From NCBI RefSeq assembly GCF_000379625.1, contig NZ_KB903223.1:1-64000 (forward strand): 64,000 nt of DNA, in the 5' to 3' direction. Below, in pieces: positions 57,242 to 64,000 of this stretch (position 1 is its first letter; each line of letters opens with the position of its first letter). Below the pieces are notes generated by a model. The model worked only from the letters and a program-made list of their open reading frames with translations, searched no databases and had not been told where the DNA came from. The position numbers and the translations under genes were made by a program. The stretch is from Actinomycetospora chiangmaiensis DSM 45062. GTDB taxonomy: Bacteria; Actinomycetota; Actinomycetes; Mycobacteriales; Pseudonocardiaceae.

Positions 57242-58258
57242 ATGACGCAGGAGACGGTGCCGGCGCGCACCGACGATGCGGACCCCGCCCTCGCGGACCG
57301 CGTCCGGACGGCGCTGGGCGCCCCGGACGCCGGGCCGTTGACCGTCCTCGAGGGCGGCCGGTCCGGGCTGACGTACGTCCTGCACGACGGCGGGTCGGGC
57401 CACGTGGTGAAGGCCGTCCCCCCGGGGCGGCCGGCGAGGGGCCGCCACGACGTGCTCCGCCAGTCGCACGTGCTCTCCGCGCTCGCCGGGTACGGCCTGC
57501 CGGTCCCGGCCGTGACGGCCCGGGAGGAGGACGTCCCCGCCTGGTTCGCGATGGAGCTGGCGGCGGGGGAGGCCGTCGAGCCCGTGCTCGACGTCGCGGC
57601 CGGCCTGGCGCCCGACCTGGCGCGCGAGCGCATGACGCGGGCGGCCCGGGTCCTCGGCGCGCTGCACGCCGTGCCGCTCGACCGTCTCGCGGACGGGGTC
57701 CGGACGGCGGGTGGCGCCCTGCCCGACCCCGCGACGCCGGGCGACGAGCTCCTCCGCTGGGAGGAGACGATGCACGCGGTCCCGGTCGAACTCCGGCCGG
57801 GCTCGGACGAACTCCTCGCCGCTCTGTACGCGACGGTCCCGGAGCCCGTGGCGCCCGTGCTGGTCCACGGCGACTTCCGCCTCGGCAACCTGCTGTGCGC
57901 CGGGGTCCAGCCCACCGCCCTCGTGGACTGGGAGATCTGGGGTATCGGGGACCCGCGGGTGGACCTGGGCTGGTTCGGGGTGTTCACGGACGGCACGCTC
58001 TTCCCCGGCGTCGGCGGGGTCGTCCCGGGCCTGCCGTCCGAGGACGAGCTGGGCGAGCTCTACCGCGCGGCGGGCGGGACGGTGCCGCAGACGGCGTGGT
58101 TCCGCGCGCTGGCCCGCACGAAGATGGCCGCGATCATGGGGCACAACCTGCGTCGCCATCGCGAGGGCCGCCACCACGACCCGGTGCAGGAGCAGCTCCC
58201 GCCGACCATCGCGGCCCTCATCGACTCCGCGCGGGGTCTGCTGGAGGGGGCGTCATGA
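57242..58258 (+). CDS. APH-fold phosphotransferase-like protein (ACAD10-like)
   Basis: This is 338 aa from ATG 57242 with GGAAGGAA upstream. It has the aminoglycoside/choline kinase fold: VLVHGDFRLGNLL (catalytic Asp) and ALVDWEIWGIGDPRVDLGW (metal site). In actinobacteria and animals such proteins accompany acyl-CoA dehydrogenases (ACAD10/11) and are thought to phosphorylate hydroxy-acyl substrates before dehydration. That fits this operon. The stop overlaps the next start (ATGA). Confidence 0.85.
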   Translation: MTQETVPARTDDADPALADRVRTALGAPDAGPLTVLEGGRSGLTYVLHDGGSGHVVKAVPPGRPARGRHDVLRQSHVLSALAGYGLPVPAVTAREEDVPAWFAMELAAGEAVEPVLDVAAGLAPDLARERMTRAARVLGALHAVPLDRLADGVRTAGGALPDPATPGDELLRWEETMHAVPVELRPGSDELLAALYATVPEPVAPVLVHGDFRLGNLLCAGVQPTALVDWEIWGIGDPRVDLGWFGVFTDGTLFPGVGGVVPGLPSEDELGELYRAAGGTVPQTAWFRALARTKMAAIMGHNLRRHREGRHHDPVQEQLPPTIAALIDSARGLLEGAS

Positions 58259-59022
58259 CCGTCCCGTCACCCGCCGAGCTGTTCGACCTCACCGGCCGCA
58301 CCGCCGTCGTCACCGGCGCCTCGTCGGGCCTCGGGGCCCGCTTCGCCGCCGTGCTCGCGGCGGCCGGCGCCACGGTGTGGACCACCGCCCGCCGCAAGGA
58401 CCGGCTGCACGAGCTCGCCGCCGACCAGCCGTTGTTCCGACCCGTCGCCGCCGACCTCTCGACCGACGACGGGCGGCGCACGGTGATCGACACCGTCCGG
58501 GCGGGCTCGGGCACCATCGACCTGCTGATCAACAACGCCGGGGTGGACAGCGGCGCGAAGCCCGCCGACGAGACCTCGGAGCGCTTCGCCGAGGTCCTCG
58601 GCACCAACCTCGTGGGCCCGTTCCACCTCGCCCGGATGGCCGCCGAGGCCGCGGGGGAGCAGGGCCTGGCCGTGGTCAACGTCAGCTCGATCCTCGGGCT
58701 GGTGTCGGCCGCGCCGCTGGGCGGGGCGAGCTACGCCGCGTCCAAGGCCGGGCTGCTCGGGCTGACCCGCGAGCTGGCCGGCCACTGGGGCCGCCGCGGG
58801 GTCCGGGTCAACGCCCTGGCCCCCGGCTGGTTCCGCACCGAGATGAACGACGAGCTGTTCGCCGACGAGCGCTCGGTGCGCTGGATCGGCCGCAACACGA
58901 TGCTCGGCCGCGCCGGGGAGCCCGCGGAGCTCGACACCGCGCTGCTCTTCCTGTGCTCGCCGGCCAGCAGCTACCTCACCGGACAGATCCTCACCGTCGA
59001 CGGAGGGTGGACGGCACGATGA
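58255..59022 (+). CDS. Short-chain dehydrogenase/reductase
   Basis: This is 255 aa from ATG 58255. Motifs are VVTGASSGLG, LLINNAGVD, SYAASKAGL and the C-terminal YLTGQILTVDGGWTAR. It probably oxidises a hydroxyacyl or alcohol intermediate with NAD(P). It overlaps its neighbours at both ends by ATGA, so it is tightly coupled to the APH-like and acyl-CoA dehydrogenase genes. Confidence 0.88.
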   Translation: MTVPSPAELFDLTGRTAVVTGASSGLGARFAAVLAAAGATVWTTARRKDRLHELAADQPLFRPVAADLSTDDGRRTVIDTVRAGSGTIDLLINNAGVDSGAKPADETSERFAEVLGTNLVGPFHLARMAAEAAGEQGLAVVNVSSILGLVSAAPLGGASYAASKAGLLGLTRELAGHWGRRGVRVNALAPGWFRTEMNDELFADERSVRWIGRNTMLGRAGEPAELDTALLFLCSPASSYLTGQILTVDGGWTAR

Positions 59023-60248
59023 CCACCGTCAGCGAGACCGAGCTCGACGAGTTCACCGAGCGGGCCCGGGAGTGGCTCGCGGAGACCGTGCCTCCGCGCG
59101 GGGACGACGACCGCCGCTCGGTGGCGGTCTTCCACGACCTCCCGTTCGACGAGGAGCGCGCTCTCCTCGATCGCATCCGCGGCTGGCTCCGGACGAGGTT
59201 CGACGCCGGGTACGGCGCCCTCTCCTGGCCCGTGGAGCACCACGGCGCCGGGCTGTCCGGGCTGCACGAGGAGGCGTTCGCCGAGGTCGAGCGCGAGTTC
59301 TCGACGCCGGGTCAGCACGAGCTGACCTCGGTGTCGACGGCCCTCGTCGCGCCCACCGTGCAGCTGTTCGGCACCCCGGCGCAGACCGAGGCGCTGGTCC
59401 GCCCGCTCCTGCGCGGCGACCTCACCGCCTGCCAGCTGTTCTCCGAGCCCGCGGCGGGCTCCGACCTCGCGGGCCTCGCCACGAAGGCCGTCCGCGACGG
59501 CGACGACTGGGTCGTCACCGGGCAGAAGGTCTGGAGCTCGGGGGCGCAGTTCGCCGACTGGGGCGAGCTGATCTGCCGGACCGACCCCGACGTGCCCAAG
59601 CACCAGGGCCTGACCGCCTTCCTGCTGCGCATGGACACCCCTGGCGTCGACGTCCGGCCGCTGCGCCAGATGTCGGGCGGGACCTCGTTCTGCGAGGTGT
59701 TCCTCGACGAGGTCCGCATCCCCGACGCCTGGCGCCTGGGCGAGGTCGGCGGCGGCTGGGGCGTCACGCTCGCGACCCTGGGCTTCGAGCGCGGCCACTC
59801 GGGCGCCAACGCCGACCTCGGCGGCGGCTTCGACCAGCTCGTCGAGGACGCCCGGCGCCTCGGGCGGACCGGCGATCCCGAGGTCCGCCGCCTCCTCGCC
59901 GCCGTGTACGCCGCGGAGCGGGTCGCGGCAGCCTCCGCGCAGCGCGACCGCGAGGCCCGCCTGGCCGGCGAGGAGAACGGCGCGATCGGGTCGCTGCGCA
60001 AGCTCGCGTGGACCGAGCGCCTCTCGCTCGTCTCCCGGGCCGCCGCCGCCGTCCTCGGGACCCGGCTGATCGCCGACGCCGGGGACGGCAGCTTCCGCTG
60101 GACCGAGCACGTCCTCGGCGCCCCGGGCTACCGGATCGCCGGCGGGTCGGACGAGGTCCAGCGCACGATCATCGCGGAGCGCCTGCTGGGCCTGCCGCCG
60201 GAACCTCGCGCCGACCGCGGGGTGGCCTGGAAGGACATCCCTCGATGA
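59019..60248 (+). CDS. Acyl-CoA dehydrogenase
   Basis: This is 409 aa from ATG 59019. The ACAD fold is shown by CQLFSEPAAGSDLAGLATKA (flavin/acyl-CoA site), VVTGQKVWSSGAQFADWG and the C-terminal IAGGSDEVQRTIIAERLLG. It introduces an alpha-beta double bond into an acyl-CoA, passing electrons to ETF. Together with the ACADs at 62618 and 63922 it may form one of the heteromeric pairs typical of actinobacterial steroid or branched-chain degradation. Confidence 0.9.
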   Translation: MTTVSETELDEFTERAREWLAETVPPRGDDDRRSVAVFHDLPFDEERALLDRIRGWLRTRFDAGYGALSWPVEHHGAGLSGLHEEAFAEVEREFSTPGQHELTSVSTALVAPTVQLFGTPAQTEALVRPLLRGDLTACQLFSEPAAGSDLAGLATKAVRDGDDWVVTGQKVWSSGAQFADWGELICRTDPDVPKHQGLTAFLLRMDTPGVDVRPLRQMSGGTSFCEVFLDEVRIPDAWRLGEVGGGWGVTLATLGFERGHSGANADLGGGFDQLVEDARRLGRTGDPEVRRLLAAVYAAERVAAASAQRDREARLAGEENGAIGSLRKLAWTERLSLVSRAAAAVLGTRLIADAGDGSFRWTEHVLGAPGYRIAGGSDEVQRTIIAERLLGLPPEPRADRGVAWKDIPR

Positions 60249-61054
60249 CGGACACGGTGAGTACCCCGGTGGCCGACGCCGTCGCGGCGGCCCGCCCGGA
60301 CCCGCAGCCCCTCGGCGGTCGGACCGCGCTGATCACGGGCGGGTCCCGTGGCCTGGGGCGCGAGATCGCGATCGCGTTCGCGGCGGCGGGCGCGGACGTC
60401 GCGATCGCCTCGCGCAAGAAGGAGGCCTGCGTCGAGCTGGCCGGAGAGCTCACGGCGGCCACGGGCCGTCGGGTCACCGCCCACGGCGTCCACGTCGGGC
60501 ACTGGGACGAGGTCGACGCCCTGCTCGACGAGGTCGAGGCGGAGCTGGGGCCGGTCGACGTCCTGGTGAACAACGCCGGCATCGCCCCGACCTACCCGTC
60601 GCTGGACAAGGTCTCCGAGGAACTCTTCGACAAGGTCTTCGCGGTCAACGTCAAGGGCCCGTTCCGGCTCACGGCGCTGGCGGGGGCGCGGATGGTGCAG
60701 CGCGGTGGTGGTGTGGTCCTCAACATCTCGTCGATGGGCTCGGGGCGGCCCACGGCGGGCGACCTGCCCTACACCGCGGCGAAGTCGGCGCTCAACACGC
60801 TGACCGCCGGGTTCGCGCAGGAGTACGGCCCGGCGGTGCGGGTCAACACGATCCTCGCCGGCCCCTTCGCCACCGACATCAGCCGGTCGTGGGACCCGGA
60901 CGCGGTGGCACGGATGGCGCAGGACTGGCCGCTGCAGCGCGTGGGGGAGCCCGGCGAGATCGTCGGCGCGGCCCTGCACCTCTGCGGGCCCGGCGCGAGC
61001 TACACCACCGGCGCGCTCCTGGCGGTCGACGGCGGACGGCTGGCCGCGCCGTGA
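60245..61054 (+). CDS. Short-chain dehydrogenase/reductase (FabG/gluconate-5-DH-like)
   Basis: This is 269 aa from ATG 60245. Motifs are LITGGSRGLG, LVNNAGIAPT, LPYTAAKSAL and the end YTTGALLAVDGGRL. The N-terminal RPDPQPLGGRTALITGG extension is short and charged. It probably dehydrogenates a 3-hydroxyacyl-CoA in the pathway. It is coupled to the DUF35 gene by a GTGA overlap. Confidence 0.88.
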   Translation: MTDTVSTPVADAVAAARPDPQPLGGRTALITGGSRGLGREIAIAFAAAGADVAIASRKKEACVELAGELTAATGRRVTAHGVHVGHWDEVDALLDEVEAELGPVDVLVNNAGIAPTYPSLDKVSEELFDKVFAVNVKGPFRLTALAGARMVQRGGGVVLNISSMGSGRPTAGDLPYTAAKSALNTLTAGFAQEYGPAVRVNTILAGPFATDISRSWDPDAVARMAQDWPLQRVGEPGEIVGAALHLCGPGASYTTGALLAVDGGRLAAP

Positions 61055-61467
61055 CCGCGCCCAGGTTCGTCGACCCGTCCCTGCTCAGCGACACCGAGGA
61101 GGGGCCCGCCCTGCTCGGCAGCCGGTGCACCGACTGCGGCGCCCACACCTTCCCGCGCCAGGGCGGCTGCCCGCGGTGCACCGGAGCGGGGATGGCGGAC
61201 GTCGTCCTCTCCCGGACCGGGACGCTCTGGTCCTTCACCACCCAGGGATTCCGGCCGAAGCCGCCCTACACCGGCACCGAGGCCCACGAGCCCTACGCCG
61301 TCGGCTACGTCGAGCTGCCCGGACAGCTGCTCGTCGAGACCCGGCTCGTCGAGGCCGACCCGGACCGCCTGGAGATCGGGATGCCCGTCGAGCTCGCCCT
61401 GGTGCCCTTCCGGGACGACCCGGACGGCCCCGTGCACACGTTCGCGTTCGTGAGGAGGACGCCATGA
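61051..61467 (+). CDS. DUF35 OB-fold protein (thiolase/lyase partner)
   Basis: This is 138 aa from GTG 61051. It has an N-terminal rubredoxin-like zinc knuckle, SRCTDCGAHTFPRQGGCPRCTG (two CxxC, cited by its ends), followed by an OB fold with TLWSFTTQGFRPKPPY and PYAVGYVELPGQLLVETRL. DUF35 proteins bind thiolase-like enzymes and are needed for steroid side-chain aldolases and thiolases. The thiolase-like gene follows with an ATGA overlap, which supports such a complex. Confidence 0.9.
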   Translation: MTAPRFVDPSLLSDTEEGPALLGSRCTDCGAHTFPRQGGCPRCTGAGMADVVLSRTGTLWSFTTQGFRPKPPYTGTEAHEPYAVGYVELPGQLLVETRLVEADPDRLEIGMPVELALVPFRDDPDGPVHTFAFVRRTP

Positions 61468-62621
61468 GCGGCGTCGCGATCGTCGGGATCGGCATGCACC
61501 GGTTCGGGCGCACCGAGGGGGTGTCCGGACGCGCCCAGGCCGTCCACGCCGCCCGCCGGGCGCTCGACGACGCCGGGCTGCGGTTCTCCGACATGCAGTT
61601 CGGCTTCGGGGGCTCCCACTCCGCCGGGGACGCGGACACGCTCGTCTCCGAACTCGGGCTCACCGGGTTGCCGTTCATCAACGTCGCGAACGGGTGCGCG
61701 ACCGGCGGCTCGGCCCTCATCGCCGCGGACGCCGCGATCCGCTCCGGGACGCACGACCTCGGGATCGTCATCGGGTTCGACAAGCACCCGCGCGGCGCCT
61801 TCGACACGGATCCGGCCGACCACGGGATCGGGTCCTGGTACGGCGAGACCGGGATGATGGTGACGACCCAGTTCTTCGGGATGAAGATCCAGCGCTACCT
61901 GCACGACCACGGGATCAAGCCCGACGTGCTCGCCGAGGTCGCCGCCAAGGCCTTCCGCAACGGCGCCCGGAACCCGATGGCCTGGCGGCGGAAGGAGATG
62001 GCCGCCGCGGAGATCGCCGCCGCGCCGATGATCTCCCACCCGCTGACGCAGTACATGTACTGCTCGCCGGCCGAGGGCGCCGTCGCGCTGGTGCTCTGCC
62101 GTGCCGAGGACGCCCACCACTACACCGACCGGCCCGTGTTCCTGGCGGCCGCGACGTTCCGCAGCCGCCGCTACGGGTCGTTCGAGGTCTTCTCGCCGTG
62201 GCTCGCCCTCGACCGCGCCGAGTCGCCGACCGTCGAGGCCGCCGCGGCGGCGTTCGCGGCGGCCGGGCTCGCGCCGTCGGAGGTCGACGTCGCCCAGATC
62301 CAGGACACCGAGTCCGGCGCCGAGCTCATGCACATGGCCGAGACCGGGCTGTGTGCCCACGGCGAGCAGGAGGAGCTGATCCTCTCCGGCGCCACCGCGA
62401 TCGAGGGCCGGCTGCCGGTCAACACCGACGGCGGGTGCCTGGCCAACGGCGAGCCGATCGGCGCCTCGGGTCTGCGCCAGGTCCACGAGAACGTGCTCCA
62501 GCTGCGCGGCGACGCCGGCGAGCACCAGATCCCGGGTGACCCGCAGGTCGGGTTCACCCACGTCTACGGCGCGCCGGGCATCTCCGCCTGCACCGTGCTG
62601 ACCCGCGAGGAGCGGTCATGA
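61464..62621 (+). CDS. Thiolase-family protein (SCP2-type)
   Basis: This is 385 aa from ATG 61464. The thiolase fold has the nucleophile region NVANGCATGGSALIAAD (Cys78), IGFDKHPRG, and the C-terminal LPVNTDGGCLANGEPIGASG and HVYGAPGISACTVLTREE. This layout matches lipid-transfer-protein-type thiolases that work with a DUF35 partner in thiolytic or retro-aldol cleavage. It probably performs the final C-C cleavage of the acyl-CoA made by this operon. Confidence 0.88.
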   Translation: MSGVAIVGIGMHRFGRTEGVSGRAQAVHAARRALDDAGLRFSDMQFGFGGSHSAGDADTLVSELGLTGLPFINVANGCATGGSALIAADAAIRSGTHDLGIVIGFDKHPRGAFDTDPADHGIGSWYGETGMMVTTQFFGMKIQRYLHDHGIKPDVLAEVAAKAFRNGARNPMAWRRKEMAAAEIAAAPMISHPLTQYMYCSPAEGAVALVLCRAEDAHHYTDRPVFLAAATFRSRRYGSFEVFSPWLALDRAESPTVEAAAAAFAAAGLAPSEVDVAQIQDTESGAELMHMAETGLCAHGEQEELILSGATAIEGRLPVNTDGGCLANGEPIGASGLRQVHENVLQLRGDAGEHQIPGDPQVGFTHVYGAPGISACTVLTREERS

Positions 62622-63925
62622 GTTGGGGATTCGAGTCCGAGCCCGAGGTGGCCGCGGAACTGGAGTGGGTCGAGGCGTTCGTCCGCGACGAGATCGAGCC
62701 CGTCGACCTCGTCGTCGAGCACGCGTGGAACCCGCGCGACCCGGTGCGCAACGCGCTCATCAGGCCGCTGCAGGAGAAGGTCAAGGAGCGTCGGCTCTGG
62801 GCGTGCCACCTCGGCCCGGAGCTGGGCGGGGAGGGGTACGGCCAGCTGCGCCTCGCGCTGCTCAACGAGAAGCTCGGCCGCACCCATTCCGGCCCCGTCG
62901 TGTTCGGCTGCCAGGCGCCCGACTCCGGCAACGCCGAGATCCTCGCCCACTACGGCACCGACTTCCTGAAGAAGACCTACCTGGAGCCGCTGATCGCGGG
63001 CGACATCGTCTCCAGCTTCTCCATGACCGAGCCGCACGGCGGCTCCGACCCGACCGGGTTCCGCACCACCGCCGTCCTCGACGGCGACGAGTGGGTGATC
63101 AACGGCGAGAAGTGGTTCTCCAGCCACGCGCTGTTCGCGGAGTTCCTCATCGTCATGGCCGTCACCGAACCGGACGCTGAGCCGCACCGGTCGATGTCGA
63201 TGTTCGTCGTCCCGGCGGACACCCCCGGGATCCAGCGGGTGCGGGACACCTCGGTCTGGGGGCACGACGAGCCGGTCGGCACCCACCAGTACCTGCGCTA
63301 CCACGACGTCCGCATCCCGGCCGAGAACATCCTGGGGGAGCGTGGCGAGGGCTTCGCCGTCGCCCAGACCCGCCTCGGCGGCGGCCGCATCCACCACGCC
63401 ATGCGCACGGTCGGGCTCGTGACCGCGGCCTTCGAGATGATGAAGCGGCGGGCGGTGTCGCGGACCAGCAGGGGGCGTCGGCTCGCCGAGCAGCAGCTCG
63501 TCCAGGCGATGATCGCCGACACCTGGATCGAGCTCACGCAGTTCCGCCTGCTCGTGCTGCAGACGGCGTGGAAGATCGACCGCTACCAGGACTACCGCAA
63601 GGTCCGCGCCGACATCGCCGCGGTGAAGGCGGCCATGCCGAAGGTGCTCGCCGACGCCGCCGGGCGCGCCATCCAGATCCACGGCTCGCTCGGCATCTCG
63701 AAGGAGTTGCCGTTCGGCAAGTGGGTCCTCGAGTCGTACCACATGGGTCTCGCCGACGGCGCCACCGAGATCCACAAGGTCAACCTCGCCCAGGCCCTGC
63801 TGCGCGGGACCGAGCCCGACGACGGGCTCTTCCCGCCCTACATCCTGCCCACCCGCCGCGCGGAGTCCCGGGAGCGCTACGCCGAGGTGCTGGCCGCCGC
63901 GGCCGACGACGGGGAGACCCCGTGA
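62618..63925 (+). CDS. Acyl-CoA dehydrogenase (FadE-like)
   Basis: This is 435 aa from ATG 62618. Motifs are SSFSMTEPHGGSDPTGFRT, WVINGEKWFSSHALFAEF and the C-terminal RAIQIHGSLGISKELPFG, ending in ADGATEIHKVNLAQALL. It is a longer ACAD of the type common in actinobacterial catabolic clusters. It overlaps the thiolase-family gene by ATGA and the next ACAD by GTGA, indicating a heteromeric partner downstream. Confidence 0.92.
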   Translation: MSWGFESEPEVAAELEWVEAFVRDEIEPVDLVVEHAWNPRDPVRNALIRPLQEKVKERRLWACHLGPELGGEGYGQLRLALLNEKLGRTHSGPVVFGCQAPDSGNAEILAHYGTDFLKKTYLEPLIAGDIVSSFSMTEPHGGSDPTGFRTTAVLDGDEWVINGEKWFSSHALFAEFLIVMAVTEPDAEPHRSMSMFVVPADTPGIQRVRDTSVWGHDEPVGTHQYLRYHDVRIPAENILGERGEGFAVAQTRLGGGRIHHAMRTVGLVTAAFEMMKRRAVSRTSRGRRLAEQQLVQAMIADTWIELTQFRLLVLQTAWKIDRYQDYRKVRADIAAVKAAMPKVLADAAGRAIQIHGSLGISKELPFGKWVLESYHMGLADGATEIHKVNLAQALLRGTEPDDGLFPPYILPTRRAESRERYAEVLAAAADDGETP

Positions 63926-64000
63926 GCCTGCGCCTCACCCCCGACGCCGACGCCGAGGACCTGCGCGCGGTCGTCCGGGACTTCCTCGAGCGGCGCACCG
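63922..64000 (+). CDS. Acyl-CoA dehydrogenase, 5' end only
   Basis: GTG 63922 overlaps the preceding TGA (GTGA). The 26 codons in the window read VSLRLTPDADAEDLRAVVRD and then FLERRT. That resembles the N-terminal helix of acyl-CoA dehydrogenases. The gene runs out of the window. Assignment rests on this helix and on the operon context. Confidence 0.65.
   Translation, partial: MSLRLTPDADAEDLRAVVRDFLERRT

Noticed and set aside
1-64000. tRNA, rRNA, IS elements, integrases or phage genes
   Set aside because: No transposase or integrase motifs, no terminal inverted repeats flanking a gene, and no tRNA-like cloverleaf were recognised by eye. A tRNAscan or ISfinder search would be decisive.

Overview
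The window comes from a high-GC actinomycete, most likely a member of the Pseudonocardiaceae (Pseudonocardia or Actinomycetospora type). This rests on strong G/C third-position bias, frequent GTG starts, 4-base ATGA/GTGA gene couplings, a DUF222-HNH protein, an F420-type LLM flavoprotein, a DosR/DosS dormancy system, a resuscitation-promoting factor and an MHS-type MFS transporter. Genus and species are inference. No tRNA, rRNA, CRISPR array, IS element or phage module was seen.

0-18.7 kb is mostly metabolic. It holds the end of an HNH protein, a cupin, a frameshifted aldo/keto reductase, a degenerate HD protein, an enoyl-CoA hydratase/LLM oxidoreductase pair, and a zinc-ribbon microprotein coupled to tryptophan 2,3-dioxygenase (kynA). 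An aldehyde dehydrogenase and an aconitase-family enzyme follow. The aconitase gene runs into a 29-bp tandem array that reads as a chain of overlapping decapeptide ORFs. Next come a DUF1684 protein, a lipoprotein with a class F-like sortase, a Ser/Thr kinase with an altered catalytic loop, an SDR, an ECF sigma factor coupled to a methyltransferase-Ada zinc-domain fusion, and a NarL/DesK-type two-component pair.

18.7-48.9 kb is the most interesting part: a dormancy (DosR/DevR-like) island. It encodes a clear DevS/DevR pair (35.6-37.9 kb), a broken DevS-like GAF protein divergent from devS, two single-domain receivers, a second DevR-like regulator, a CHASE3 kinase, a kinase/AraC couple, two more AraC paralogues, three universal stress proteins, an Rv1733c-like membrane protein, two Acg-type nitroreductase homologues, a pseudokinase, BON-like and STAS-like proteins, and two small CxxC proteins. 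A recurring 17-nt motif (GGGACCTTCGGCCCTGG and variants) lies roughly 40-110 nt before many of these starts and is probably the local DevR box. One motif-bearing transcription unit is mreB-like, then a single-pass membrane protein, then one polypeptide fusing a SEDS (RodA/FtsW) polymerase to a class B PBP. This looks like a compact, possibly hypoxia-induced cell-wall machine. An Rpf-like muralytic protein follows the island at 48.5 kb.

48.9-53.0 kb has a conserved hypothetical protein, a glycogen-debranching-like enzyme, a membrane protein and a secreted chorismate mutase. 53.0-64 kb is a catabolic locus: Zn-alcohol dehydrogenase, a frameshifted SDR, an MHS transporter, then a tightly coupled rightward operon of crotonase, APH-type kinase-like protein, SDR, acyl-CoA dehydrogenase, SDR, DUF35 protein, thiolase and two more acyl-CoA dehydrogenases (the last cut by the window). 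TGAACT/AGTTCA inverted repeats sit before the alcohol dehydrogenase and between the transporter and the crotonase, suggesting one TetR-type repressor encoded elsewhere. The operon fits beta-oxidation-like breakdown of an unidentified acid.
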